From: Pseudomonadota bacterium
GTDB lineage: Bacteria; Pseudomonadota; Alphaproteobacteria; Sphingomonadales; SMXR01
Length of the DNA: 64,000 bases
Assembly (NCBI GenBank): GCA_022566895.1
Contig: JADFIA010000005.1
Span: 18,803 to 82,802 of the forward strand
Direction: 5' to 3'
Below are positions 12,518 to 20,017 of the stretch, in pieces; the stretch's first letter is position 1, and every line of letters starts with the position of its first letter. The notes under the pieces are model-generated. The model searched no databases, was not told where the DNA came from, and worked only from the letters and a program-made list of their open reading frames with translations. The position numbers and the translations under genes are program-made.

Positions 12518-14887
12518 TTACTGACCGGCTCCCGCGGCTTCAGCACGGCGGGCTTCGGCGTTTGCCTTTTTTCCGTAGATCAGTTCTGAAACCGTCACCA
12601 GCTGAAAGCCGGCGCTTTGAACCGCGGGCAGCCAATCGCGGAGCGCGTCAAGCGTAACCTGATAATTGTGACCAATGGCCACCGCTTGGCCGCGCTGTTG
12701 CGCGACCCGTACGGTGCGCGCCAGTTGCTCGTCGATCGCTACGCGGGTTCGGATATTGTCGAGAAAAATGTCCCGACGGATCCAGGGCACACCCAGTTCT
12801 TCAGCCAGCTCGGGGCCGACATCGGTCGCCGTAGTCTTTGAATCGAGATACACCAGATGCCGGCTTCTCATCGCTTCCAGGACCGGCCGCATGTGAGCGC
12901 GGCTTTGGGTAAACAAGCTTCCCATATGATTGTTGATGCCAACAAAACCATCGAAGCGATTGAGATTCCACTTGATCCTGCCGACCAGCTCCTCAGCCGA
13001 GAGGCGGGTCAACAAGGCGTTTGGCCCGGGATCCTCGATCCGGCTCTTGGGCTCCATGGGAAGATGCACGAACAGTTCGTGACCTGCTTCCCGTACCCGG
13101 CGGGTCTGGCGCCGCAGATCGCCCGCATAAGGCAAAAAGGCGAACGTCAGGCGGCCGGGCAGTTCGGCAAAGGGCCCGGTCATGCCGCGCTTCATACCCA
13201 TATCGTCGATAACGATAGCGATCTTGGCAGTGCCAGGAGGCACGGCTCTCGGGGCTGGCCGTTGTCTTGGCGCTGCCCCCGGGTCGGGTGTTTCGATGAC
13301 CGGTGGCGCGACCACAGGGGGCTTGGCATAGGCCATTTTGGGCTCGGCCGCCGGCGGCTCCTTGATTTCGGGTGTCAGGGCCTCGGTTGGAGTTATTTCC
13401 TGGGCCTCGAGTTCGGACTCCACCGGCGGCGGTGCCCTGGTCTCGGCGAGGGTCGCCCTTGCTGCGGGAGCTGGCGCCGGCGGTGGCAGCGGCCCAGGCT
13501 CGACCAGGCCCGTATACATCAACAGAGCGATCGAAAGGCCGACCACGGCGGTGTAGGCCAGCGCCTCTTCACCCCGCGGGCGCAGCCTGAAGCGCGGCAA
13601 CCGGATGGCAGTTATTCTGACCCAAAGATGTTCGAGGACAAGCGTCAGGGCCAGCCACCGTCGATAGAACGCTTTCCCTAACCGCCGCGAGGCGGCTGCC
13701 AGGGTGCGGGCCGAAACCAGCAGGAAATCCCTGGTCGCCGCCAGTGCGGCAACGATTGGCCGCAACACGAATTGAAGAACCCGCGGCATGGCCGCGTAGC
13801 CGGCGGCTAGGCTTCTTAAGCCAGAGCGAAGGATCGCGCCGGCCAGGCGCGCCAAAAGCATCAGCCCATACGCTGTTGCCAGCCCCAGGCCGCGGATTGT
13901 CCACCAGGCGATCTTGACGGCAATGATCGCCAGCCATACAGAAGCCATTGCCGAGGCCTGTACAAGAGACCAAGTCCCGCGGCCGACCACGGTTATCACA
14001 AAGAGTATCGTGAATCCGGCGATCAAGAGGACCGACGCTACGGCCCGCAGCGTGTTGCCCAGGAAGCGCTTGGCCGTGACCCCGGCCCGTCCGGCGATTT
14101 GGCCGAGTGTGGCAGCCGCGACGGGCAGCCAGCCGGCAAAGCGGCGTAGCAGTTTGATCGGGGCCGTCCAAAACTCCGGGAAGCTGCGAGCCAGGTTGAC
14201 GGCTCCGGTCATCAGCCCCTGCGCTCCGGCCTGCCCCGAGGTCCGCAGAGTCCGCAATAGAACATGGCCGCCTTGCCGGATCGCGGCACTCGTCTCGTTC
14301 AGGAATAGTCTCGTCCGCTCGGCCAAGCCAAGTGCTCTTCGTCTGACCGCCAGAAAATTAGCCAGAGCCCGCTTGCCGAGACTTTCTGATGCCGCTGCCA
14401 CATCTTCGCGGGTTGCGATTACCAGGCGCCTTGCATTTTCAGCCCCAAGCTTGCGCAGCCGTGCGATCTCCATGCGGACCGCCTGAATAGCGGCAACGAA
14501 CTGTCGGGCTTCGCTAGCCGCCAGCCCGGGCGCAAGAACAATGCCAAGGATTATCGGGCGCAAAAGGCGCCATGCGGCCGACCCGGCCTGTCTGACGACT
14601 CCAGTAAAAAACCGCCTGATCGGCCTTATCGAGCGCCAAAATACGTCACCGGCACGGCTGAACATTGCTGCGAAACGTGCCACAGCTCGCCACAGGATCT
14701 GCGCGGCTTGTCTGAACGCCAGACCAGACCGCTTGGCGAAGCCGGCGACGGGCCGCGCGACGGCAAATAAAGGCGCCAGCACCCGTCGCACCGCTGCCTT
14801 GATGGTGCGGCGGCGACGCTCGCGAACCTTCTGCTGCGGCATTGCCGTGCCAAAGGTCTTGCCGGAAAAAGCGTTGATCCCTCTCAT
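12518..14887 (-). CDS. Divergent polysaccharide deacetylase (YibQ/DUF610 type) with a very long N-terminal extension
   Basis: The C-terminal ~236 residues (about 554-789) are a divergent polysaccharide deacetylase domain: KIAIVIDDMGMKRG, ELFVHLPMEP, GINNHMGSLFTQ, HLVYLDSKTT and AIGHNYQ. The family is thought to act in the periplasm, but its substrate is unsettled. A membrane helix (about 443-461, TAVVGLSIALLMYTGLV) and a Pro/Glu/Ala-rich linker precede it, as is usual. Before that come ~440 residues not normally present: Arg/Ala-rich amphipathic segments with several hydrophobic stretches (for example VASVLLIAGFTILFVITVV). Usual length is about 350-400 residues. The start at 14887 has only a distant GGAG; an inner start cannot be excluded, but the frame is open and coding-like throughout. 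Confidence 0.82.
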   Translation of the reverse strand: MRGINAFSGKTFGTAMPQQKVRERRRRTIKAAVRRVLAPLFAVARPVAGFAKRSGLAFRQAAQILWRAVARFAAMFSRAGDVFWRSIRPIRRFFTGVVRQAGSAAWRLLRPIILGIVLAPGLAASEARQFVAAIQAVRMEIARLRKLGAENARRLVIATREDVAAASESLGKRALANFLAVRRRALGLAERTRLFLNETSAAIRQGGHVLLRTLRTSGQAGAQGLMTGAVNLARSFPEFWTAPIKLLRRFAGWLPVAAATLGQIAGRAGVTAKRFLGNTLRAVASVLLIAGFTILFVITVVGRGTWSLVQASAMASVWLAIIAVKIAWWTIRGLGLATAYGLMLLARLAGAILRSGLRSLAAGYAAMPRVLQFVLRPIVAALAATRDFLLVSARTLAAASRRLGKAFYRRWLALTLVLEHLWVRITAIRLPRFRLRPRGEEALAYTAVVGLSIALLMYTGLVEPGPLPPPAPAPAARATLAETRAPPPVESELEAQEITPTEALTPEIKEPPAAEPKMAYAKPPVVAPPVIETPDPGAAPRQRPAPRAVPPGTAKIAIVIDDMGMKRGMTGPFAELPGRLTFAFLPYAGDLRRQTRRVREAGHELFVHLPMEPKSRIEDPGPNALLTRLSAEELVGRIKWNLNRFDGFVGINNHMGSLFTQSRAHMRPVLEAMRSRHLVYLDSKTTATDVGPELAEELGVPWIRRDIFLDNIRTRVAIDEQLARTVRVAQQRGQAVAIGHNYQVTLDALRDWLPAVQSAGFQLVTVSELIYGKKANAEARRAEAAGAGQ

Positions 14888-15014
14888 GGCACGAGCTTAC
14901 TCCAGACCGCCCCGTGGTACAATCTTGTGACGCCGGGTTTGCCAAGGCCCGAGATTCGGCGGTTCTCATCACAATCATTTTATCGCGCGGGCTCGGCCGT
15001 TTCGGCGGCAAGGC
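14888..15014. other. Gap between the deacetylase gene and the trp leader promoter
   Basis: This is the first part of a 386-bp stretch with no ordinary gene between the deacetylase start and trpD. I see no convincing coding frame here. It should hold the minus-strand promoter of the deacetylase gene, but no clear hexamers stand out. The rest of the stretch is the trp control region described next. Confidence 0.5.
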
Positions 15015-15044
15015 TTGGCACGACCACGCGAATCGGCGTATAGA
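15015..15044 (+). promoter_or_regulatory. Probable sigma-70 promoter of the trp leader-trpD operon
   Basis: TTGGCA at 15015-15020 and TATAGA at 15039-15044 are separated by 18 bp, matching the consensus at five and four of six positions. A start near 15051 would give a leader RNA of about 40 nt before the leader-peptide ATG. Confidence 0.5.
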
Positions 15045-15093
15045 GCCTGTCTTGACGGAACTTGCCAGGCCTTGGGGTCAAGGGAAGGATCAA

Positions 15094-15171
15094 ATGGCGA
15101 CCAGAACTTCCATCGACGCAAAAACCGTTTCGGTTTTTTCCGGCCCTGCTGTGCTGTGGCGCTGGCGCTAG
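15094..15171 (+). CDS. Candidate Trp leader peptide (25 codons)
   Basis: A short frame begins at ATG 15094 with AGGGAAGG 5 nt upstream, one of the best Shine-Dalgarno sites in the window. It encodes 25 residues ending Leu-Trp-Arg-Trp-Arg, with TGG codons at 15157-15159 and 15163-15165, then TAG. The two Trp codons lie in the 5' arm of a terminator hairpin upstream of trpD. By analogy with trp leader peptides of other proteobacteria, a ribosome stalled at these codons would stop the hairpin forming. That is inference; only the frame, the ribosome site and the hairpin are seen. Confidence 0.6.
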   Translation: MATRTSIDAKTVSVFSGPAVLWRWR

Positions 15172-15190
15172 GATAGCCGGCGCCTTTTCT
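15158..15190 (+). terminator. Attenuator-type intrinsic terminator before trpD
   Basis: A 9-bp stem (15158-15166 with 15176-15184, one G-U pair) has a 9-nt loop and is followed by TTTTCT at 15185-15190. It begins inside the leader peptide's Trp codons and lies 84 bp before trpD. A terminator between a promoter and its operon, overlapping Trp codons, is the expected layout of transcription attenuation. Confidence 0.6.
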
Positions 15191-15273
15191 CCACATATAA
15201 AATTGAAAGTGCTGGCGATGATTGGAACCATCGAAGATCGTTTTTCTATTGGACCCGTAAAGCGGCGGCGGCG

Positions 15274-16290
15274 ATGACCGACCTGCGACCCTTCATGGAG
15301 CCGCTGGCGCGGGGGCTGGAGCTTAGCGACGACGAGGCCACCGCGGCATTCGAGGCGATCATGTCCGGGGCGGCGACGCCGAGCCAGGTCGGAGCGTTTT
15401 TGATGGCCCTGCGCCAGCGCGGCGAGACGGTGACCGAGATTGCTGCCGCGGCCCGCGTTGTGCGCGGCAAGGCGCTGGCCATCCAGGCGCCGCCCGGGGC
15501 CATCGATACCTGCGGTACCGGCGGTGACGGTTCCGGGACCTTCAATATCTCGAGCGCCGCGGCCCTGGTTATCGCCGCCTGCGGTGTGTCCGTGGCCAAG
15601 CACGGCAATCGCGCCGTCTCCTCGAAGTGCGGCTCGGCCGACGTGTTTGCAGAACTCGGGGTTGATCTCGAGGCACCGATCGACCTCTGTGAACGCTGCC
15701 TCAATGAACTGGGTATCACCTTTTTGATGGCGCCGCGGCATCATGCTGCCATGCGTCACGTCGCGGCACCGCGGGGCGAGTTGGGGATCCGCACGATTTT
15801 CAATCTGATCGGACCTCTGGCCAATCCGGCCGGGGTGAAGTGCCAGGTGCTCGGAGTCTTCGACCGCAAATGGCTGAAGCCTCTGGCCGAGGTCTTGAAA
15901 AGCCTGGGCACCCACCGGGCCTGGGTCGTCCACGGGGCCGATGGCCTCGACGAACTGACGACCACTGGCGAGACCTTCGTGGCCGAGTTGAGGGACGGCA
16001 AAATCCGCGAATTTCAGGTCGTGCCCGAGGATGCCGGCCTCAAGCGCGCCAAGTCAAAGCAACTGAGAGGCGGCAGCCCGAAGAAAAACGCCAAGGCCAT
16101 CCGGGACATACTGGCCGGCCGAAAAGGGCCGTTCCGCGACGTTGTGCTGTTGAATGCGGCGGCCGCCCTCATGGTGGCGGACAAGGCCCCGGATCTCGAC
16201 AACGGCTGCAAGATCGCCGCCGACGCTTTGGATAGCGGCGCCGCCAAGGCGCTGCTGGCCGAGTGGGTCAAGATGAGCCGCGGCGGCTGA
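15274..16290 (+). CDS. trpD: Anthranilate phosphoribosyltransferase
   Basis: Transfers phosphoribose from PRPP to anthranilate in tryptophan synthesis. The 338 residues carry the PRPP-binding motif DTCGTGGDGSGTFNIS, KHGNRAVSSKCGSADV, and the GPLANPA segment before CQVLGVF. The start lacks a strong Shine-Dalgarno. A 19-codon frame (15218-15277) overlaps it by ATGA, but I cannot tell if that is translated. trpE and trpG, often upstream, are not here, so the operon has its own control region. Confidence 0.96.
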   Translation: MTDLRPFMEPLARGLELSDDEATAAFEAIMSGAATPSQVGAFLMALRQRGETVTEIAAAARVVRGKALAIQAPPGAIDTCGTGGDGSGTFNISSAAALVIAACGVSVAKHGNRAVSSKCGSADVFAELGVDLEAPIDLCERCLNELGITFLMAPRHHAAMRHVAAPRGELGIRTIFNLIGPLANPAGVKCQVLGVFDRKWLKPLAEVLKSLGTHRAWVVHGADGLDELTTTGETFVAELRDGKIREFQVVPEDAGLKRAKSKQLRGGSPKKNAKAIRDILAGRKGPFRDVVLLNAAAALMVADKAPDLDNGCKIAADALDSGAAKALLAEWVKMSRGG

Positions 16291-17111
16291 TGACCGGCCT
16301 TCTCGATGAAATCTGCCAGGCCAAGCGCCAATATGTGGCGGCACGAATGAAAGAGGTGCCGTTGGCGGCGCTCGAAGAGGCCGCCGCTTCCATATCAAAG
16401 CCCCGCGGTTTGATTCAAAGCCTGAGAGCGGCGCGGGCTCGGGGCCAATTCGGGCTGATCTGCGAGATCAAACGGGCCAGCCCGTCGGCCGGCCGGCTGC
16501 GGCGCGATCTCGACGTTGCGGCGCTCGCCAAATCCTACGCCAAGGGCGGCGCGGCCGGCCTTTCGGTTTTGACCGACCGGCCCTATTTTGCCGGTCATGA
16601 CGACGACCTTGGAGCCGCCCGGGCGGCCACGGACCTGCCGGTTCTGCGCAAGGATTTCATCCTCGATCCCTACCAGATCGTCGAAAGCCGGGCCCTCGGC
16701 GCCGATTGTATCCTGCTAATACTGGCGGCGCTCCAGCCGCTTGAGGCCAACGATCTTGAGGCTCAGGCTCTGGACTTGGGAATGGACGTGCTTTTGGAAG
16801 TGCACGAGGCGGCCGAACTGGAGATCGCCATGTCGATGCAAAGTCCCTTGATCGGCCTTAACAACCGCAATCTTGCCACCCTCGAAGTGGATCTCGCCAC
16901 TTCCCATACCTTGGCCGGCCTTATTCCGAATGACCGGCTGAGCGTTTCTGAATCGGGCCTGCGAGGTCGCGACGACCTCATGGCCCTTGAAAAATCGGGC
17001 ATTGGGTGCTTTTTGATAGGCGAATCGCTGCTGCGGCAGCATGATATCGAAGCTGCCACCAAAGCCCTCCTAAAGGATACCGCGCATGGGAAAACTCAGC
17101 CATCTGGATGA
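16290..17111 (+). CDS. trpC: Indole-3-glycerol phosphate synthase
   Basis: Closes the indole ring in tryptophan synthesis (CdRP to indole-3-glycerol phosphate). The 273-residue barrel shows [13 protein letters not shown] (catalytic Lys), [35 protein letters not shown] and [11 protein letters not shown]. The ATG at 16290 overlaps the trpD stop (TGATG), which fixes the start. The 3' end overlaps moaC by 26 nt. Confidence 0.96.
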   Translation: MTGLLDEICQAKRQYVAARMKEVPLAALEEAAASISKPRGLIQSLRAARARGQFGLICEIKRASPSAGRLRRDLDVAALAKSYAKGGAAGLSVLTDRPYFAGHDDDLGAARAATDLPVLRKDFILDPYQIVESRALGADCILLILAALQPLEANDLEAQALDLGMDVLLEVHEAAELEIAMSMQSPLIGLNNRNLATLEVDLATSHTLAGLIPNDRLSVSESGLRGRDDLMALEKSGIGCFLIGESLLRQHDIEAATKALLKDTAHGKTQPSG

Positions 17112-17562
17112 AAAGGGCCGGGCCACCATGGTCGATGTCTCGCAAAAGCCGGTCACCCACCGAGTCGCGGTCGCCGCGGCGCGCGTCCTGATGCAGCCCG
17201 AAACCCGCGATCTGGTGCTTTCGGGCCAGGCGCCCAAGGGCGATGTGCTGGCCACGGCGCGGCTGGCCGGGATTATGGCGGCCAAGCGCACGGCCGAGCT
17301 GATCCCGCTGTGTCATCGGCTCGAGATCGACCAGGTGACGGTCGATTTTGCAGCGCCCGAGGACGGCAGTCATATTGAAATTACCGCAACCGCTTCCACC
17401 GATGCCAAGACCGGGGTGGAAATGGAGGCCCTGACCGCTGTGAGCGTTGCCGCGCTGACCCTCTATGACATGCTTAAAGGGGTCGAGAGGGGCATTCGCA
17501 TCACCGATCTGCGGCTGTTAAAGAAAACCGGAGGAAAATCCGGTGATTACAATGCCTTATAG
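17086..17562 (+). CDS. moaC: Cyclic pyranopterin monophosphate synthase (molybdenum cofactor)
   Basis: Second step of molybdopterin synthesis, forming cyclic pyranopterin monophosphate from the MoaA product. The 158 residues include [38 protein letters not shown] with the conserved PLCH, and [21 protein letters not shown]. The gene overlaps trpC and is followed 9 bp later by moeA. trpC-moaC-moeA-lexA is the standard alphaproteobacterial order. Confidence 0.97.
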   Translation: MGKLSHLDEKGRATMVDVSQKPVTHRVAVAAARVLMQPETRDLVLSGQAPKGDVLATARLAGIMAAKRTAELIPLCHRLEIDQVTVDFAAPEDGSHIEITATASTDAKTGVEMEALTAVSVAALTLYDMLKGVERGIRITDLRLLKKTGGKSGDYNAL

Positions 17563-17571
17563 GCTTTTCTT

Positions 17572-18777
17572 ATGATCTCCGTCGGGGACGCTCTGGGGCG
17601 CATCCTGAGCGCCGCAAAGCCGCTCGGCAGCCAAAGCGTGTCCTTGGCCGAAGCTTTGGGCCGCGTGCTTAGCGAACCGGTCGTGGCCCGCTGCACCCAG
17701 CCGCCGGACGATCTCTCGGCCATGGACGGTTATGCGGTCAGGGCGGCGGATGTGGCCGCGGCGCCGCTCGAGCTACGGCTGATCGGCGAAGCCCCGGCCG
17801 GCGCGCCGTTTGCGGGCATCGTCAAGGCGGGCCAGGCGCTGCGCATCTTTACCGGCGGCGCGGTACCCGATGGGGCCGATACCATCGTCATCCAGGAACA
17901 TACGATCGCCGGCGCCGAAGGGCGGGTGCGGATCGAGCGAGCCGCCGCCGAGGGCCGCCATATACGCCGCAAGGGGTTTGACTTCAAAGCTGGAGAGACG
18001 GTGCTCGAGGCCGGTGGGCGCCTCGGCTCGCGCCAGATTGCGCTGGCCGCCGCGGCCAATGTGCCAGAACTCACGGTAGGCCGCCGCCCGGTCGTGGCGA
18101 TCCTGGCCACCGGCAGCGAACTGGCGGCTCCCGGCTCCAAGCTGGCCCCGGGGCATATCGCCAATTCCAATACGCCGCTTCTGGCCGCTATGGTCACCAG
18201 GCGCGGCGGCGTGGCCAAGGATTTGGGAACCATTGGCGATGATTCCCAGGAACTGAAAGCGGCCCTCGAGGGGCTCGAAGGCGCCGATATGCTGGTGACC
18301 ATCGGCGGCGCCTCGGTGGGCGATCATGATCTGGTCCAGGAGACGCTGTCGGAGATCGGGCTTACGGTCGATTTCTGGAAGATCGCCATGCGGCCCGGCA
18401 AGCCGCTCATATTCGGCGATTTCGGCGGCATCCCGATGATCGGCCTGCCCGGCAATCCGGTCTCGGCCGCGGTCTGCACCATCGTCTATCTGCTGCCGGC
18501 CCTCGACCGCATGCAAGGGGCTTCAAGGCTCGGCGTCGAAGAAGTGACGGCGCGGCTCCAGGGCGATCTGCCCGAAAACGGTCCGCGCCAGGCCTACTTG
18601 AGAGCCGGCTATGCGACCGGCTCCGACGGCGTGCCCGAGGCGACGCCGATGCCGGTGCAGGATTCGAGTGCTCTGAAAAGCTTGTCCGAGGCCGGGGCGC
18701 TGATCGTCCGCCCGCCCGGCGCCCCTGCCCTGGTGGCCGGCGATTTGGTTCCCGTCCTGCCGCTTGAGGGATTGTGA
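17572..18777 (+). CDS. moeA: Molybdopterin molybdenumtransferase MoeA
   Basis: Inserts molybdate into adenylylated molybdopterin to make the molybdenum cofactor. The 401-residue protein has MoeA domain I/II (PPDDLSAMDGYAVRAADV, IFTGGAVPDGADTIVIQE), the MoCF-binding domain III (ILATGSELAAPG, TIGGASVGDHD, MRPGKPLIFG, GLPGNPVSA) and the C-terminal domain IV. It implies molybdoenzymes elsewhere in the genome. A weak 5-bp hairpin about 50 bp downstream is not a convincing plus-strand terminator. Confidence 0.96.
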   Translation: MISVGDALGRILSAAKPLGSQSVSLAEALGRVLSEPVVARCTQPPDDLSAMDGYAVRAADVAAAPLELRLIGEAPAGAPFAGIVKAGQALRIFTGGAVPDGADTIVIQEHTIAGAEGRVRIERAAAEGRHIRRKGFDFKAGETVLEAGGRLGSRQIALAAAANVPELTVGRRPVVAILATGSELAAPGSKLAPGHIANSNTPLLAAMVTRRGGVAKDLGTIGDDSQELKAALEGLEGADMLVTIGGASVGDHDLVQETLSEIGLTVDFWKIAMRPGKPLIFGDFGGIPMIGLPGNPVSAAVCTIVYLLPALDRMQGASRLGVEEVTARLQGDLPENGPRQAYLRAGYATGSDGVPEATPMPVQDSSALKSLSEAGALIVRPPGAPALVAGDLVPVLPLEGL

Positions 18778-18924
18778 ATAAGCCACACAAGTCCCAGGCC
18801 AAACCAAAAAAGAGAAAAATGGGAAGGGTTTCCCCGCTTAAATTTGTTAATACTTCGTTAACAGTTTATTTACACATCGTGGTAATACTGGCGACATTGC
18901 TGCCAAGCTGTTGGAGTGGCGCTT

Positions 18925-19110
18925 ATGTTTAAGATTATTCGCAAACTGCGTAAGAGCAAGCGAGCGGCTACGGCCATCGAATATGCCCTGATCGCGGCTC
19001 TGGTTTCGATTGCCGCGGTAGCTGCGTTTCAGGCGCTCGGAGACGCCGTTACGGACATTTTTTACGGCCTTACGAGCTCTGTTGATGCCGCCGTGCCGAG
19101 CGCCCTCTAA
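18925..19110 (+). CDS. Flp/Fap-type (type IVb) pilin, orphan
   Basis: Small subunit of Tad-type adhesive pili. The 61-residue product has a basic leader (about 1-14), the Flp motif ATAIEYALIAAL with Glu at mature position 5 and Tyr at 6, and one hydrophobic helix. The residue before the predicted cleavage point is Ala (A14) rather than the usual Gly. The ATG at 18925 has GGAG about 9 nt upstream. No tad, cpa or prepilin peptidase genes are nearby, so assembly would need machinery elsewhere. The upstream region is AT-rich. Confidence 0.85.
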   Translation: MFKIIRKLRKSKRAATAIEYALIAALVSIAAVAAFQALGDAVTDIFYGLTSSVDAAVPSAL

Positions 19111-19228
19111 TTTTATCCTCGTAGATTATCAGCCCGCTCCGAGGCCCCGGCTCTTCTCCCCCGGCGATCCCGTTGCCGTTCCGCCTCTTTAGGATCTCTG
19201 GACAGCCCCACCTAAAACCGTCAAAAAC

Positions 19229-19256
19229 TTGACAAAAGGGGGAACTTATGGTGAAC
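19229..19256 (+). promoter_or_regulatory. lexA promoter with LexA box
   Basis: A perfect -35 TTGACA (19229-19234) is followed by the direct repeat GAAC-N7-GAAC (19242-19256). This is the alphaproteobacterial LexA site (GTTC-N7-GTTC on the other strand). It lies about 30-45 bp before the lexA start and would overlap the -10 region, giving self-repression. The -10 hexamer itself is unclear. Confidence 0.75.
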
Positions 19257-19284
19257 ATAGGGGAAACAAACTGTGGAGGTCCGC

Positions 19285-19995
19285 ATGTTGACGAAAAAAC
19301 AGCATCAGCTTTTGATGTTCATCGATGAGCGCCTTACGGCCTCGGGTATCGCGCCCTCGTTCGAGGAGATGAAGAGCGCTCTGGGCCTCCATTCAAAATC
19401 GGGCATCCACCGGCTGGTCAAGGCTTTGGAGGAGCGCGGCTTTATCCGCCGCCTGCCGCACCGGGCCCGGGCCCTCGAGATTCTGCGGCTGCCGGGCGAC
19501 GCCGGCCGGCTCGGCCGTGATGTGACACCCTCCGGGGCGGCGGCGACCAACGTGGTCAGCGCCAATTTCGGGCGCCGCAAGCCGGGACCCGAAAGCGTAC
19601 CCATGGACAGCGGCGGGATCGAGATTCCCTTGCACGGCAAAATCGCCGCCGGCACGCCGATCGAGGCCTTGCAAAACACCGACCAGATGGTCACCGTGCC
19701 GCCCCAGTTTATCGGCCGCGGCAATCATTTCGCACTCGAGATTTCCGGCGACAGCATGATCGAATTGGGCATCCTCGATGGCGACACGGCGATCATCCGC
19801 AGCACCGATACGGCCGAGAATGGCGACATCGTGGTGGCCCTTGTCGACAACGAAGAAGCGACCTTAAAGACCCTCCACAAAAAGGGTGACCAGATCGCCT
19901 TGCGGCCGGCCAACGCCTCCCACTCGACCCAGATTCTGCCGGCCCACCGGGTCCAGATCCAGGGCCGCCTGGTGGGGCTTTTGCGCCGCTACTAG
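19285..19995 (+). CDS. lexA: SOS repressor LexA
   Basis: Represses DNA-damage genes and self-cleaves when stimulated by RecA. The 236 residues have an N-terminal winged helix (about 1-65, with [21 protein letters not shown]) and a C-terminal S24 peptidase domain. The cleavage bond is Ala122-Gly123, the nucleophile Ser157 in GDSM, and the general base Lys195 in EATLK. The long Gly/Ala/Pro linker (about 70-112) is typical of alphaproteobacteria. The ATG at 19285 follows GGAGG; a GTG at 19273 lies within that site and is unlikely. Autoregulated through the box above. Confidence 0.97.
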   Translation: MLTKKQHQLLMFIDERLTASGIAPSFEEMKSALGLHSKSGIHRLVKALEERGFIRRLPHRARALEILRLPGDAGRLGRDVTPSGAAATNVVSANFGRRKPGPESVPMDSGGIEIPLHGKIAAGTPIEALQNTDQMVTVPPQFIGRGNHFALEISGDSMIELGILDGDTAIIRSTDTAENGDIVVALVDNEEATLKTLHKKGDQIALRPANASHSTQILPAHRVQIQGRLVGLLRRY

Positions 19996-20017
19996 ATCCC
20001 CGACCGCGAGGCGCCGC

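Noticed and set aside
15218..15277. 19-codon frame overlapping the trpD start by ATGA
   Set aside because: No convincing ribosome site and no Trp codons; could be coupling but there is too little evidence to call it.
14980..15933. Long minus-strand open frame opposite trpD
   Set aside because: It is a shadow of the GC-rich trpD coding frame; the product has no recognisable domain and trpD is certain.
18801..18834. Terminator-like hairpin read on the minus strand after moeA
   Set aside because: The stem is only 5 bp, and the T-rich tract follows it on the minus strand where there is no gene; in the moeA direction no T run is present.
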